Notes under the pieces: generated by a model | The model's database searches: none | What the model was told of the DNA's origin: nothing | The model's input: the letters and a program-made list of their open reading frames with translations, nothing else | NCBI GenBank assembly: GCA_016110215.1 | Contig: JADWQD010000014.1 | Span: 620,001-684,000 of the forward strand | Length of the DNA: 64,000 bases | Direction: 5' to 3' | Origin: Capronia americana | Lineage: Eukaryota; Ascomycota; Eurotiomycetes; Chaetothyriales; Herpotrichiellaceae | Program-made: the position numbers and the translations under genes | Part shown: one piece after another, positions 23,004-34,355 of the stretch | How the letters are laid out: every line of letters starts with the position of its first letter | How positions within the stretch are numbered: the stretch's first letter is position 1

Positions 23004-23738
23004 TTGGCTTTGAAGGAAGCAGGAGTCTGGTTTAGGAAGTCGGAAGAAAAGTGAAACAGGTCCAATGCATAGCGAGGCTCTTGTATGAAATACCACATGC
23101 AGCTAGACGCATAAGTGGCAGTCAAATACGAATGCCGTGATCCATTCGGTATTGTCTGTTCGTTCCGCTGCTTGTCGTAGTTGTGCAGTGATGCGCTCCG
23201 TGGTTCCTCCATGGGTGCCACCCTGAAAGACGAGGAAGAGAGCAAGCAAGTTGTCCGCCCTCCCACGGTCCTAAATCCAGCACCGAAGCACACGAGAACC
23301 TAACAGCGCCGTCCCCAGTGTACAGCTGACCTGGCCTACTTTGAATCAGCCTGGTCTCTTAGCAGTGGGGTAGCACCGGAGGAGGTAGTAATGTATAGGG
23401 GCGTGAAGTGATATAGGACTTCTATATAAGTGCTACTATAATCTTTGGTCCCCCACCCGATCTAAGTAGAGGACCTAAATAATGTATAAAAGGAGGTATA
23501 ATCTGATAGCTATCGGGTATTATCACCTCATGCCTCAGCCCACGTTACACTAGAAGAGGGGAAAGGCTTAAGAGTACTTCCTCACCAGAATGCTGAGAGA
23601 GGAGCCCTTCTCTCCAGTTAAGTTGTTTCATAGGACCACTCGACATAAAAGCATTCAGCTGCGTTGATCATTAGTGCCTACCGCGCAGTGGAGGTCCTGG
23701 TACATACATGGACCCAAAAGTTACAGCAGCTCAGCATA
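23004..23738. other. Intergenic with AT-rich island
   Basis: 735 bp after cct4. The first 370 bp look like an ordinary 3' flank. From about 23385 to 23525 composition drops to TA-rich sequence (listed separately). The rest is the upstream region of the DUF6594 gene. Confidence 0.5.
23385..23525. repeat. TA-rich island, possible RIP-degraded repeat remnant
   Basis: A sharp compositional change with many TATA/ATAT and TA dinucleotides and few CpG or CpA steps, in contrast to GC-rich flanks. Such patches in Pezizomycotina are often old repeats hit by repeat-induced point mutation (C to T). No transposon ends or coding remains could be read, so the origin is inferred. Confidence 0.35.
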
Positions 23739-24509
23739 ATGTCACAAGCGAGCGACGAGGAATCTCAGCCAGATCTGGAGAGTATCGATGTCTTAGCCCT
23801 GTCACAAAGAACCTGCGTGTTTCTACATAAGGTACTCGAACAGGTGCAAGTCGATATGGGTATGGAGGTGGAGAAGGGGGGCAAAACCCGAGGGTGGAAG
23901 ATGGCGGAAATTCAAACTATATTGCATGCCTACCGTATGTGGAGTCCCCGTCCTCTCTGTATCGTTTAATGGTCGAGGACTAATCGGTCATCGTCAGTCG
24001 AACTATGCAAGGACCTCAAGTTGAAAAACGGAGCTCGAGATATACCGGACTTTGAAGCTTTGTGCAAGTCTATCGAAAACGAATTCAGGCGTACCGTCAA
24101 GGAGCTCCAGGTGTACACCATCTCATCCATGACGAGGAATACGCAAAAGATCCTCGACTGGCAAAGCTGGCTGCGTTGGGCCATCGCCAATCTCGCTGGC
24201 GCCGCCGTGGTGGTTCCATTGATCATCATGGTGCTCGCAATCCCTAACCAAAGAAACCTGGATGCGTGGCCCAGTGTGGTGACTGTTGTGGTAGCGACCT
24301 CGGGGTTTGCAACGCTCATTGCCCGGGCTTCGAGCTCTTCGCATCAGGATTTAATGGTCGCTGTTGCGACTTACGCGGCTGTTCTAGTGGTGTTTGTCGG
24401 TACGCGGGACGTCGACGTCGTAGTCCACAGCCCTTGGGGATCGCCTAAAAAGACTGAGAATCCTGGCAATTCATGCTCGGATCTTGACATTGATACCTCG
24501 TACTGTTAA
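23739..24509 (+). CDS. DUF6594-like fungal membrane protein
   Basis: Exons 23739-23934 and 23998-24509 give 235 aa; the 63-bp intron starts GTATGT and ends GTCAG. An in-frame ATG 75 bp upstream (23664) is possible, but MSQASDEESQPDLES is a more typical start. The N-terminal half is helical and charged. The C-terminal half has three hydrophobic segments (AIANLAGAAVVVPLIIMVLA, SVVTVVVATSGFATLIA and AVATYAAVLVVFVGT). The ending AATYAAVLVVFVGT-like motif is what I know from DUF6594 proteins, a large family of unknown function expanded in filamentous fungi, often near secondary-metabolite or incompatibility genes. This member is shorter than the usual 250-350 aa. It is the first of three tandem + strand accessory genes. 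Confidence 0.7.
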
Positions 24510-24894
24510 CACTTCCCCCATTAGGTGCTGACGGCGGGGCTTCGTGCCCGCGCACAGGATGGTTCCTGAATCCTTCGGCCTCGTATCGCCCGTCATCAGC
24601 GTCGCAAACTTAACCGTGTACGCTCAACGCTCGATCAAACCACCTGCCCAGGCAATCCCGCAACTCGAGAGTTTGTTGTTGCCGCCTTCACACGTTGATG
24701 CTCTTTCGGGCGCGGAATACGCAGGCCAGAAAGCCGTGACTCGAAACCTACAATAACAATCCACCAACACATCAACTTTCAAATAAGGCTTCGAATCTCC
24801 AACTTGACTGCCGGGGACAACATCTGCCAACCTGAGTGAGTACTGTAGCTACTCTGCGGGTTGATCTCTGGAGAGAGACCAGAAGCGCCCCATC
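24510..24894. other. Intergenic upstream of P450
   Basis: 385 bp. Holds the DUF6594 3' UTR and the P450 promoter. No feature that I can support. Confidence 0.5.
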
Positions 24895-26885
24895 ATGGCA
24901 TTCCTCACGGTTCTTCTCGTTCTGTTTGGCCTCTGGGCCGCCTCAACCCTCCACCGCTTCTACCAAAACTACTTGTCCGCCCGCAAGACCGGGCTCCCCA
25001 TGATATTTCTGCCCGTCAACCACTACAGTCCCGTGTGGATGATGCTCTCCGTGCCCATCATCCAGCCCCTCGCCCAAAAGCTCCTCCCCGAATGGCTCTT
25101 TGAGCCCATCGACCTGGCCACCTACGGCTGGGAATTTCGCCGAGGGTACTCGATCTTTGAGAAATACGGTCCTGCTGTAAGTCACACCGGTATCCCTCGG
25201 CCAGACGACCACGCAATGTCTCGGTCCTAACCTTGCGTGTCGACAGTTCATCCTGGTCTCGGGGGGATCTAACGAGTTGAGCTTGATCGATCCGGAACTG
25301 GCGACGGAGATCCTCAAGCGGATCAAAGACTTCCCGCAGACGGACATGGGGTCCGTGATCATGGACATCTTTGGACCGAGTCTACTCACCAGCAATGGCG
25401 AGACCTGGGCACGCCAGCGCAAACTCATCGCCCCGAACGTCAACGAGAAGATCAGCGGGCTGGTCTTTGGCGAGTCCATCCGACAGGCACACCAGATGCT
25501 CTCCGCCTACATGGAGGACTGGCAAGGCGTCACCGACGACACCATGCGCGGCTGCAAGAAAATCGCCATCAACGTCTTGGGCTTGGCCGGCTTCGGCATA
25601 CCCCTGCGCTGGAAGGAGGAAAAATCTCAGCTGCCGGAGGGGTACCATATGACCTACATGGAGGCGACGAAGATGGTGGTGGAAAAGTGAGTACTCCTGC
25701 TCGTGTCAAGTTCACGTCGACGTTGTTGGTCGTGCTTTGGATTCCTAACTCGGAGGGGATCACAGTCTCATTGAAGCCGCCGTCATCCCCGCGAAGATGC
25801 TCACGTTGCCCATCTGTCCGCCGTCGTGGCGGGAGATTGGCCACGCGAAAAACGAGTTTCCCTTGCACACCAGGGAAATGCTCGAGAGTGAGAGAAAGTT
25901 GCAGGCGGAGAGCCCCGAACCGCGGAACAACCTGATGAGCGTGCTCGTGCGGCTGTCCGACTCGTCGAAGGCGAAGGAACTACCGGACCTGGCGACGGAC
26001 GACGCGAGCAAGACCGCACAGATTCTCTCGGAGGAAGAAGTCCTCGGCAATCTCTTCATTTTTACGTCGGCCGGCTTCGACACCACGGCGAACACCATGG
26101 CGTACGCTTTGGCCTTGTTGACCGCGTACCCGGAATGGCAGGAGTGGTTGTACGAGGAGATTGGCCAGGTCGTAGGAGACCGGAACATGGATGGCCTGGA
26201 GTACAACGAGGTCTACCCTCACCTGCCGCGTTGTCTGGCCCTCATGGTACGTGACACGCGGCCTGCTTGCCCGCCCGTGGAGAACAGCCGACTAACCCAC
26301 GAACAGCTCGAGACCATGCGACTCTTCACCCCTTTGACCCACCTGTAAGTCCTTCCCCACGTCCCTGCTCCCAGCCCGCACGTACTGATGACGACCAGTG
26401 CCAAACAAACCAACCGGCACCACGACGTCGAGGTCAAAACCTCGACCGGCACGTACTACATCCCGACCAACACCATCATCTACGTGAGCACCGTGGCCAT
26501 CCACCTCAACCCTGCCACCTGGGGCAAAGATTCGCATGCATTCAAACCCTCCCGGTGGCTCGTGAAGCCCGCTCTAGCGCCAAGCGCGGTCGACCCCCAG
26601 TACACCATTGCAAACAACATCAAGAGCTTCCCCAAGGGCACATTTCTCCCGTGGTCGTCTGGGCCGCGCGCCTGTCCAGGGCAAAAAATGTCCCAGGTCG
26701 AATTCGTCAGTGTATTCATGACCATCTTTGGCCAGTACCGTTGCGAGGCGGTCAAAGTAAAGGAAGGAGAGACGCCAGAGGAAGTCAAGCGGCGGATAGA
26801 GGTGATCACACGGAATAGCGCGCCGAAGCTGACGTTGCAGATGTCGAGGAATCGGGATCTAAAGGTGCGATGGATCAAAAGGTGA
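24895..26885 (+). CDS. Cytochrome P450 monooxygenase
   Basis: Five exons: 24895-25176, 25247-25686, 25766-26246, 26307-26344 (38 nt) and 26399-26885; 575 aa. A single N-terminal membrane anchor (FLTVLLVLFGLWAAS) is followed by the P450 fold. The I-helix oxygen-activation motif is FTSAGFDTTANT, the ExxR of the K-helix is ETMR in the small fourth exon, and the heme loop FLPWSSGPRACPGQ carries the axial Cys. C-helix WARQRKLIAPNV is also normal. It is an endoplasmic reticulum enzyme that uses NADPH-P450 reductase to hydroxylate a small molecule; the substrate and CYP family cannot be named from the sequence. Adjacent DUF6594 and MFS genes on the same strand suggest detoxification or a small metabolite pathway. 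Confidence 0.9.
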
Positions 26886-27407
26886 AGAGTATATCGGAGA
26901 AGGGGAAGTCGATTGGGTACTGGCGATTCAGCGGATAGATGGGAATGCAAGCGAGGTTCACTATCTACCTTACAGTGTCTCCTTCCAGCTGGACTTTCGG
27001 ACCTGAGCCGCACAGGCATGTGTACCAGCTGACCGTGCCCACAAGAAGCCCATCCAGTGCCCCATCCCACTACCGCTCTTGGGGCATTTCATCCGGGACT
27101 CGGGGTCTGCCTCGGCACTCGGGCGCGCAGGACGACCTCGTTCTCCTCATTTAGCAGGCCTTCACACGCCCTTCCCATGAAGCGATGTCTTTGGATCTGG
27201 TCATCAGGGCAAATCATGGCCTGAATTGGTCATGGCCTTTCCCCGGACTTTCTCCCGTGCGCTCAAACACGGTAAGTCGCCCAAGTTGATCGCAACAAGT
27301 CCACCCGAGGTATGTATGTTGACCGTCGATGCTTGATTCCACGCGATATGTATATTTCGCTCGTCTTGCTCCTGTCCGTGGCTTGGGTAAATGCTTGAAT
27401 CTGGAAC
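26886..27407. other. Intergenic between P450 and MFS genes
   Basis: 522 bp, holding the P450 3' UTR and MFS promoter. No coding frame or repeat stands out. Confidence 0.5.
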
Positions 27408-29002
27408 ATGCCGACCGATGAGATCACGAACCTCGCGCCCGCCGGTCTGGGAGAGAAACCTGACAAAGGTAGGTCGGCATCTCCTTGACGTGCCGTGATG
27501 TGCGGGAAGATGGAGAGCATCGACACCTGGATCTGCGTAATGGCACACCTGGACTGACCTCGATAGGACACGATGTCGAAACCGTTGTTGTGGAGCAGGT
27601 GAAGCCGACCGCTGTTGAACATCATGGACACGCAGGGCACCGTCCAGGTGCCACCACCGAGCAGATAGCCACGTCACGGTCACGGTCACGGTCACGGTCA
27701 CGGTCACCCTCTCCCTCTGACCGTGGACAACGGGTCGAGGTTGGAGAAACATCGGCGGATTCGCCTCCGGTCCATCCCCCCGACGTCGGTGTCCAGCCGT
27801 GGCTGCAGGTGATCGCGGGCCACTTCCTGATGTTCAACAACTGGGGCCTCGTGGTCTCCTACGGCTCCTTCCAGACGTACTACACGTCGTCGGGCGGGCT
27901 CGACGGCGGCAACGCCAACCCGTCGCTCATCTCGTGGATCGGCTCGATCCAAAACACGCTGCTCCTCCTGGGCGGCGCATTCGGCGGCCGCTGGTTCGAC
28001 GCCGGGTACCACCGCTCCATGGTCGGCGGCGGGAGCGTGCTCGTCGTCTTCGGCCTGTTCATGACCAGCCTCGTGCGCACGTTCTACCAGGCGCTCCTGG
28101 CGCAGGGTGTCTGCGTCGGCCTGGGCATGGGCCTGCTGCTGATCCCCTCGGTCGGGCTGCCGAGCACGTGGTTCGTGCGCCGGCGCGGGCTGGCCGTCGG
28201 GATCGTGAGCTCGGGGGCCAGCGTCGCGGGCATCGTGCTCCCGATCGCGCTCCGCCACCTCATCGGCTCGCTCGGGTTCCCCTGGTCCCTGCGCATCCTG
28301 GCCTTGATCTCCCTGGCCACGCTGCTCGTCAGCAACGTGCTCATCCGGCAACGGCTCCCGCCGCGGCGGCGGCTCGCCAAAGGCCCCGCCCCCTTCGTCG
28401 AGTACCCGGCCCTCCGCCAGCCGGACTTCGCCCTGTACGTCGTGAGCCAGTTCGTCACCTACTTCGGCTTCTTCGGCTTCTACAACTACGTCGAGTCGTG
28501 GGCCAAGGCGACCGACCTCGACGCCGGCGCGTTCCCGCTCGAGTACATCCTGCCCGTGCTCAACGCGGCGAGCATCCTGGGCCGGCTGATCCCCTGCTTC
28601 GTGGCCGACTACACGGGCCCGTTCAACGTCGCCGTGCCGAGCCTGTTCCTGGCCAGTCTGCTCGTCTACGTGTGGATCCCCGTGCGGACGATCGGCCCGC
28701 TCCTCACCATCACCGTCCTGTACGGCTTCTTCTCCGGCGCCGTCATCGCCATCACGCCGGCCGTGGTCGCCAGCATGACCGAAGACCTGACCTCCTTTGG
28801 CGGCCGCATGGGCGTCATGTTCTTGGCCATTGCGTGTTCCTCGCTCGTCGGCCCGCCGGTCATGGGCGCCATCGTCGAGATGCACGGCGGCAATTACGAC
28901 GCCGCGAGGGTGTACGCCGCGACCATGTTGATGGGCGGCGCCGTCGGCTTCACCCTGGCGCGCATGGTCAAGAGTAAAGGGAAGTTGATGGTCAGAGTGT
29001 GA
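27408..29002 (+). CDS. MFS transporter, monocarboxylate-transporter-like
   Basis: Exons 27408-27468 and 27567-29002 give 498 aa. The first exon (MPTDEITNLAPAGLGEKPDK) ends at AAAG/GTAGGT and the acceptor follows a CTGAC branch point, which keeps the frame; an unspliced start at 27485 gives a less likely N-terminus. A hydrophilic N-terminal region with an Arg-Ser repeat (from a hexanucleotide repeat) precedes about 12 membrane helices starting near WLQVIAGHFLMFNNWGLVVSYG, with the MCT-type GSIQNTLLLLGGAFGGRWFD loop and STWFVRRRGLAVGIVSSGAS. Such proteins move monocarboxylates, riboflavin or pathway products by proton symport. The coding part is clearly more GC-rich than its neighbours, with nearly all third positions G or C, so that both other strand frames also stay open. 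Confidence 0.85.
27673..27707 (+). repeat. Hexanucleotide GTCACG tandem repeat inside MFS gene
   Basis: Nearly six perfect copies of GTCACG. Because the unit is 6 nt, copy changes would keep the frame and only lengthen or shorten the Arg-Ser repeat in the cytosolic N-terminus of the transporter. Confidence 0.9.
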
Positions 29003-30081
29003 ACGCGCATGAGTCAAGAGTAAAAGGAAGCTCGATGGTCAGAGCAGCATAAACCCGGCATGGTCGGTATGTAAGTCTGTACCAACCAGAGCGAGCGCTT
29101 GGAAGAATAGACTGGATGGATGGATGCGTTGTGTCCCCAGCACCACCAAATATTCGAGACGTTTCGCATCACCCACTTCCAAGGTCTTCCAACCGATAGA
29201 TCGTCGTCTCTCCTGGGACAGACGAGGTCGTTCGCGGTCGCCCTCGACACGGTCGTCTCGACTGCAGACAAACAACAATTGCGTCAATCGCGTGATCCGG
29301 TACAGTCGACTGCAGGAAACTAAAAGGGCAGGACAACCTTGCCCAAGTGCGCGCACACACAGCTCCTTGGGTGACTAAGTCTATTTGCAGCATTGCAACT
29401 ACTGCAGAGTCAATGGCACGGACAAGAGGTCTGGATAGACGGGTTTATGGTAGTAAGAATAGCTTACCGGCTGCAATAATATGCAGTGCTTGTAACGTAT
29501 GTAGCCTGTGGCTGGTCTCCTGGTAACTGACTGTATGTACGCGAGTACTCAGCCATCTTGCCCTGGCCTTTTTGGTTTCCTGCAGTGGACTGTGCTGTAC
29601 TTGGCGGCGACCATCTTCACTCGTGAGATCAAGATCTACGCATGTATCTCCTCCGTTGTTGCACCGAGAAAGGCAGAGTATAGGGTATATCGGCATTGGG
29701 AGTCCCATCGTACTGTCATTGGAATGTACTTCAGCAGAATAAGAAAACAAACAGGGCGTAGAAACAAATACCGCGGTCGAAGTGAAGTCAGAAGTATCCG
29801 CACGGCTGTTTTTAATACTAGAAAAAAAGGCGACTGTGGTGAGCTTGGGGTTGAGATTCGAACTGATGATGATACACGCACACACATACGCACATGCAAC
29901 AGTTCTCGAAGCCTCACATTCAGTGGTCTGCGATGGAAACAACTAATTTCTGTACCCTTCCAGCGTGCGGCAATCAATAAAGTCATGAGATAATACCTAT
30001 AACCTGCAGAATAGAAGAATAGGGCCGGGCGGAAAGCCCCGGATGCATTTATCGGCTTTGAAGAGTCCTCAACTACTACCA
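29003..30081. other. Intergenic between MFS and CAP-protein 3' ends
   Basis: 1.08 kb between convergent genes. A TTCGAA-containing patch near 29855 looks like a tRNA B box but has no cloverleaf. No gene supported. Confidence 0.5.
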
Positions 30082-30980
30082 CTAAGCCAAATCGCAAGCC
30101 CAAACCCCGGTGCCAGAGATGGCACAGCCGATTTTCGAGTATTTTGTCGAAGTGAGAATCTACACCAAATTGTTAGCCTGTTTCCGTGGCAAAAGGGGAT
30201 GGGGAGGGGGGTTTGTTAGGAGCACAGGCCCATCTGGCCTATGGTCTTTGGAGTACTTACTTGGGCATGGCCTAGTTCGCCATCTGAATGATCCCAACCT
30301 TGAGCAGCAGTGCTGCAAATGCCGTCCAAACCGGGCAGGGATGGGATTTCGCACAGCCAGCCACCGACATAGACGCTCTCGAAGTTGTCGACAGAGCCAG
30401 GAGCCAAGACCTGGGCAAAAGTGCCCGGGTTCAGTTCGTGTTGCAGGCCGTTGGTGCTGTCGGTGCTGGTCTTGAGGGCATTGCCTTCGAGGGTGCTGTC
30501 CTGGGTGAGAGCTGGGAGGCCACCGGCAGCACGCCACTGGGACACGACGGACATGTAGTCGCCCTGGCCGCCTGAACCGCCCGTGCTGACTGGCGCGGTG
30601 GTCGGCGTGGGAGTAGGAGCGGCCGGAGCCCAGGTCTCAGGAGTGGGCGACGCCTCGGGCGTCTCAGTGGGTGTGGGCGCCGGCTCTTCAGGGGTGGGCT
30701 TGTTGAAGAAGTTACCACCGTAGGTCGGCGTGGCGGACACGACAACTTCAGCCGTCGTGGTCGTAGAGGTGGAGGTGGAGGTGGAAGACGAGGTGGGAGC
30801 CGCGTTCCAGTCCGTGGGTTGGGCGTCATATGCCGTGACAGTGATCACCGAGTCGGGGCTGGGACGCTGCCACCATCGGTTGCCGCCGCCCCACCACTGA
30901 CGTTTTTCGTGGGCCGCCGGCATGGCGACGACAGCGCCGGTGGCCAGAGCCATGACGGAGAGAGTTTTGACGAGCTGCAT
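30082..30980 (-). CDS. Secreted CAP/PR-1 (SCP) domain protein, Pry-like
   Basis: Exons 30261-30980 and 30082-30159 give 265 aa; the 101-bp intron (GTAAGT...GTGTAG) lies just before the last conserved block. A signal peptide (MQLVKTLSVMALATGAVVA) and a Kex2-type KR site (HEKR/QWW) are followed by a Ser/Thr/Pro-rich linker at about residues 60-135. The CAP domain covers about 145-265 with WRAAGGLPALTQDSTLEGNAL, QHELNPGTFAQVLAPG, GWDHSDGELGHAQ and the second exon's YSKIGCAISGTGVWAC. Yeast Pry proteins of this family bind sterols and fatty acids outside the cell; other fungal members act as secreted effectors or cell-wall proteins. The His-Glu pair expected in the CAP pocket is partly visible (GHAQ, WDHSDGE). 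Family assignment is firm, ligand is not. Confidence 0.88.
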
Positions 30981-33414
30981 GTTCGCGGTTCGTGTGGTTG
31001 AGAAGGGTGTTCTTCGTCGTTTGATTGTATGAAGTGAGTGTGGTGGGCCGTCACAGGTTCGGCCCGAGAAAGGAACGACGAGTGCGAGCTGGTGGTTGAT
31101 TCACAAATGAATGTAGTGTATCCTCCGGGGATAAAATGAGCGTGGTGACGTGAAGTCGTGGGCGTCGAAAGAGAGCGCAACGAAAGTCACAGACTTTGGA
31201 TATTCGGTGGACGTTATCAACCAACGACAGGAGGACGGGCAGGGAAAGAAAGAAACTCGAGCAGGAGATATAGCAGATCCATTCTCCCATCGACTATTGT
31301 CCGCCCCCGGGCCTTCGCGTGAGCAATGAATGTGAAACAAACAATGGGCCCACCCTCTTTGTCCTTCCCAGATTGTCGAGGCGTTGGATCGCCCGACAGC
31401 ATGGGCCAGGCACGCCCAGCATTGGCTGAAGGTGGAGATCGGCATTCTTTGTCCGTCCGCAAAGGGCCAGGTCCCACAGACGGGGAACAACGAGGCCAAC
31501 AAAGGGAAGGGAGGATTGACGTGCGAATGCAGGGGATAGGGAGCAGCCCTGGCGCCGAGCCTGCGCGGGCTGACCTGTTTTTGTGAGTCGACAGGCCTTT
31601 CGAGCCCCGGTGGAATCTCATGGCCACATCATTTCGAATGCCACCTCCTCATCTGTTGTTGTGCTGAGAGCCATCGCAATTGCAATACAGGCTGTCTTGG
31701 ACTCACCTTGTCGCTGCTGGCTGTCCGCCGTGCGGTCCACGGTATGCCTGTCTGTCGCAAGGATGGGGGAAGACGGTGTCAATTGGCGTGTTGAAGGCTT
31801 CAGCCAATTTCTAAATGCAGATGGTGACGAAGGCCGGAGCGCGGTTCGAAGAACCAAAGCAACAGCACTAAACCCAATGCGGGCGCACCGCAAACCTTAT
31901 TGCTCCAGCGCCTCCACCGGTTCCCCTGAAGCTTGCCCCTTTGTTGACCGTCACTTCCTGCCGACCGGGTTTGCGAGTGGCCAGTCTCGAACCCCATGAT
32001 CAGATTACGTAGAAGGAAGCAAAATAAGGCCGCATGGTGGAAATTGCAATCTTCCACTTCAGTCCGCCCAGTTCGCCATGTTCACGCAGCCTGTTCGGCC
32101 CTGGACGAGATTTATATCATCGACGCGTCAGCAGCGGTGAGGGCGGAGACAACACCAAAAATCCCAGGCATCATCACCGAGCAGAAACGGCAACATGGAG
32201 CACGGTGGTTCTGGAATGCTGGGATCATTCTCTTTCACGCCTTGCCTCCAATTACCACAAGTTGTGCTCAGCCTCGTCTGATTCAGCCTTCATCCACCGC
32301 GATGACGAGTGGGTTGGGATTAATATTACTTTCAGCAAGGATTTGTTAATATATCGTCTTGGACGGACGATGGCTGTTTGACCCACGTCTTGTCACAGAG
32401 ACGACCGACCCATGGGCCAGAGTTGATCGGTTGTGTCCGACGCTGACCGAACGCACAGCACAGCTTGATCAGCTGTGAACAAAACAGTAAGGCATTGACC
32501 TCCTCGACTCAATCGGCGGTATGAACTGGACTGGACCATCTCCCCTCAGGGCAAGAAGAGAAGAGTTTCCCTCTTCGGGTGCTCGGTGCTCGGTCGTCGA
32601 ATGCAAACCACTTCACAAAAAGCCCATGCGACAACGAGCCCAAGACAGGATGCGAATCCAAAAGCCCAGCTCTCCTCCACGATTGCGGTCTCATCTGCCC
32701 GGTCTAGATCGCCACGGATAAGCCCGTGTGTACCAATGAATCCGGGGAGCTACACAGTGGTTGGAATTGAAATCACCGTGCCCCAGATGCAAGCATTTCG
32801 AGGATATCATGCACAGGAGAGACGAAGTCTAGCGCCAGCCATCCACAGTAGCTAGAACGATCGCACCGACGTAGTCTCACCCGTTGCCAGTCGACATGAA
32901 GACTCACTCGCAACGGAACAGGTATGCTGTGTGTATGTGCAGGTGTGTGCTCTGAGACATTAAACATCGCTAATCGAAAAGTATGTATGTGTTCGCCACT
33001 GCGGTGCGGCATCTGCTGAGCCGGAAGCCGAACGAAAGTCCAGACCGAAGAAACGGAAAGCACGAGGTAAGGAGACATGAAACATGAACTCGTTCGTGCA
33101 CATACCAGACATGAGTGACTGAACCACAACCACGTGGGCTACCCGAGCGCAAGGGTGAGGGCGCATCACAGCGCTTGGCCTACGTAGCTGAACACGAAAT
33201 CGACCTCACCCCTACCTCACGCCCTCCTCAGTCCAGGTTCATCGATGGTAAGAGCACTGTACTCGTCCTATCGCATCATATTGCATTACACAGCGTTGCT
33301 GCATTCTTACCAAGAATTCCCAATTCTCCCTCCCGTGTCATCCTGTTTCAGTCTGCAACAAGAGCAAGACCAGGGCTGAGGAGTCCACTCGCCACTGCAT
33401 ACCGATCCGCCGAA
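30981..33414. other. 2.4-kb gene-free interval
   Basis: Lies between the divergent CAP-protein and cupin genes, so it contains both promoters. All open frames are short and low in protein-like content. I see no RNA gene or repeat of note. Confidence 0.5.
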
Positions 33415-34080
33415 ATGCCCACCTCAACTTTAGCCTCAACATCAACACGAACGACGTCGCGCGCCCAGGACGAAAAGACTGTCCGAGAATGGGGTTTCTC
33501 CCATGTGTTTACGTGGACTGATGGCCCGTGAGTACTCCATCCACACTCCACGCAGATACTGTACTCGTTGCAATGAAAGCGTGATGCACGACACACGCAT
33601 CCACAGTCCACAGTCCACCTCGTCACCTTGCATTGTTTGGGCCCTCCCACGTACTCTTACTGTTACAGTATCTATCTGATTCCTGGTGGTGAACCATCTC
33701 CCATCTGACCTCTGAAATTTTCCGTCTAACGCGATATCCGGTGTCCTGTGTACTGGGTCAACAGGTACGCGCACTACCCACCGCACTCGCACCGCGGGTT
33801 GACCACGCATCTCGTCCGTCGCGGCTCCCTGACAATCACTTACCCCGAGGACGCCAATCCCACGAAGGAGACGTTTGGGGTGGGGTCGCGGATCGACGTC
33901 CCGGCCGGGAAAGTGCACGAAGTGTGGATGGGCGACGAAGGTGAGTACTTGTACATGTTAGAGTCCTCGAGTCGGCAGGGTCGTGTTTTCGGTGCTGGAC
34001 GTAAACGGCAATACGATCTTGGGTGGAAGGAAGCTTACCGTATGTATGCAATAGGATGTGAGTACGTTATAGGCGAATGA
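33415..34080 (+). CDS. Small single-domain cupin protein
   Basis: Three exons: 33415-33527, 33765-33940 and 34055-34080; 104 aa. The introns are long for this window (237 and 114 bp). After a Ser/Thr-rich N-terminus comes a beta-barrel with the first cupin motif YPPHSHRGLTTHLVRRG and the second IDVPAGKVHEVWMG (PxGxxH). The Glu of motif 1 seems absent, so metal binding would rest on three His at most. The last exon codes only CEYVIGE and is the least certain part. Small RmlC-like cupins can be dioxygenases, epimerases or sugar-binding proteins; no reaction can be assigned. Confidence 0.75.
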
Positions 34081-34355
34081 AAGTCTCAACAGCTGAGCTT
34101 GTAATGCTCGAATTATACATCGGGTCCGTGTAGGGCTGGAACTGTACGAACTGATACGTGTTCGTCGACACGGTGAGCACACAGCTATACCTATGCGCGC
34201 GTGATTCAATGTCATGCATGGTTAGAGTAACAATTTTACATTTTTCGGCTATGCTTCGACTAAGATACGTCAAACCCCACACCGTCCTAAACGTGCATGG
34301 AAACATGAGATCCAGACTGCTCCGTCCAGCCTCCCGCGAACATCGGCTGCGGTGC

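Noticed and set aside
27704..29017. 437-codon antisense frame and a 392-codon second + frame over the MFS gene
   Set aside because: Both are side effects of the very GC-rich third positions of the transporter; they have no hydrophobic helices, motifs or own start signals.
29845..29900. Possible tRNA B box (GATTCGAAC)
   Set aside because: No acceptor stem, D arm or anticodon arm can be folded around it.
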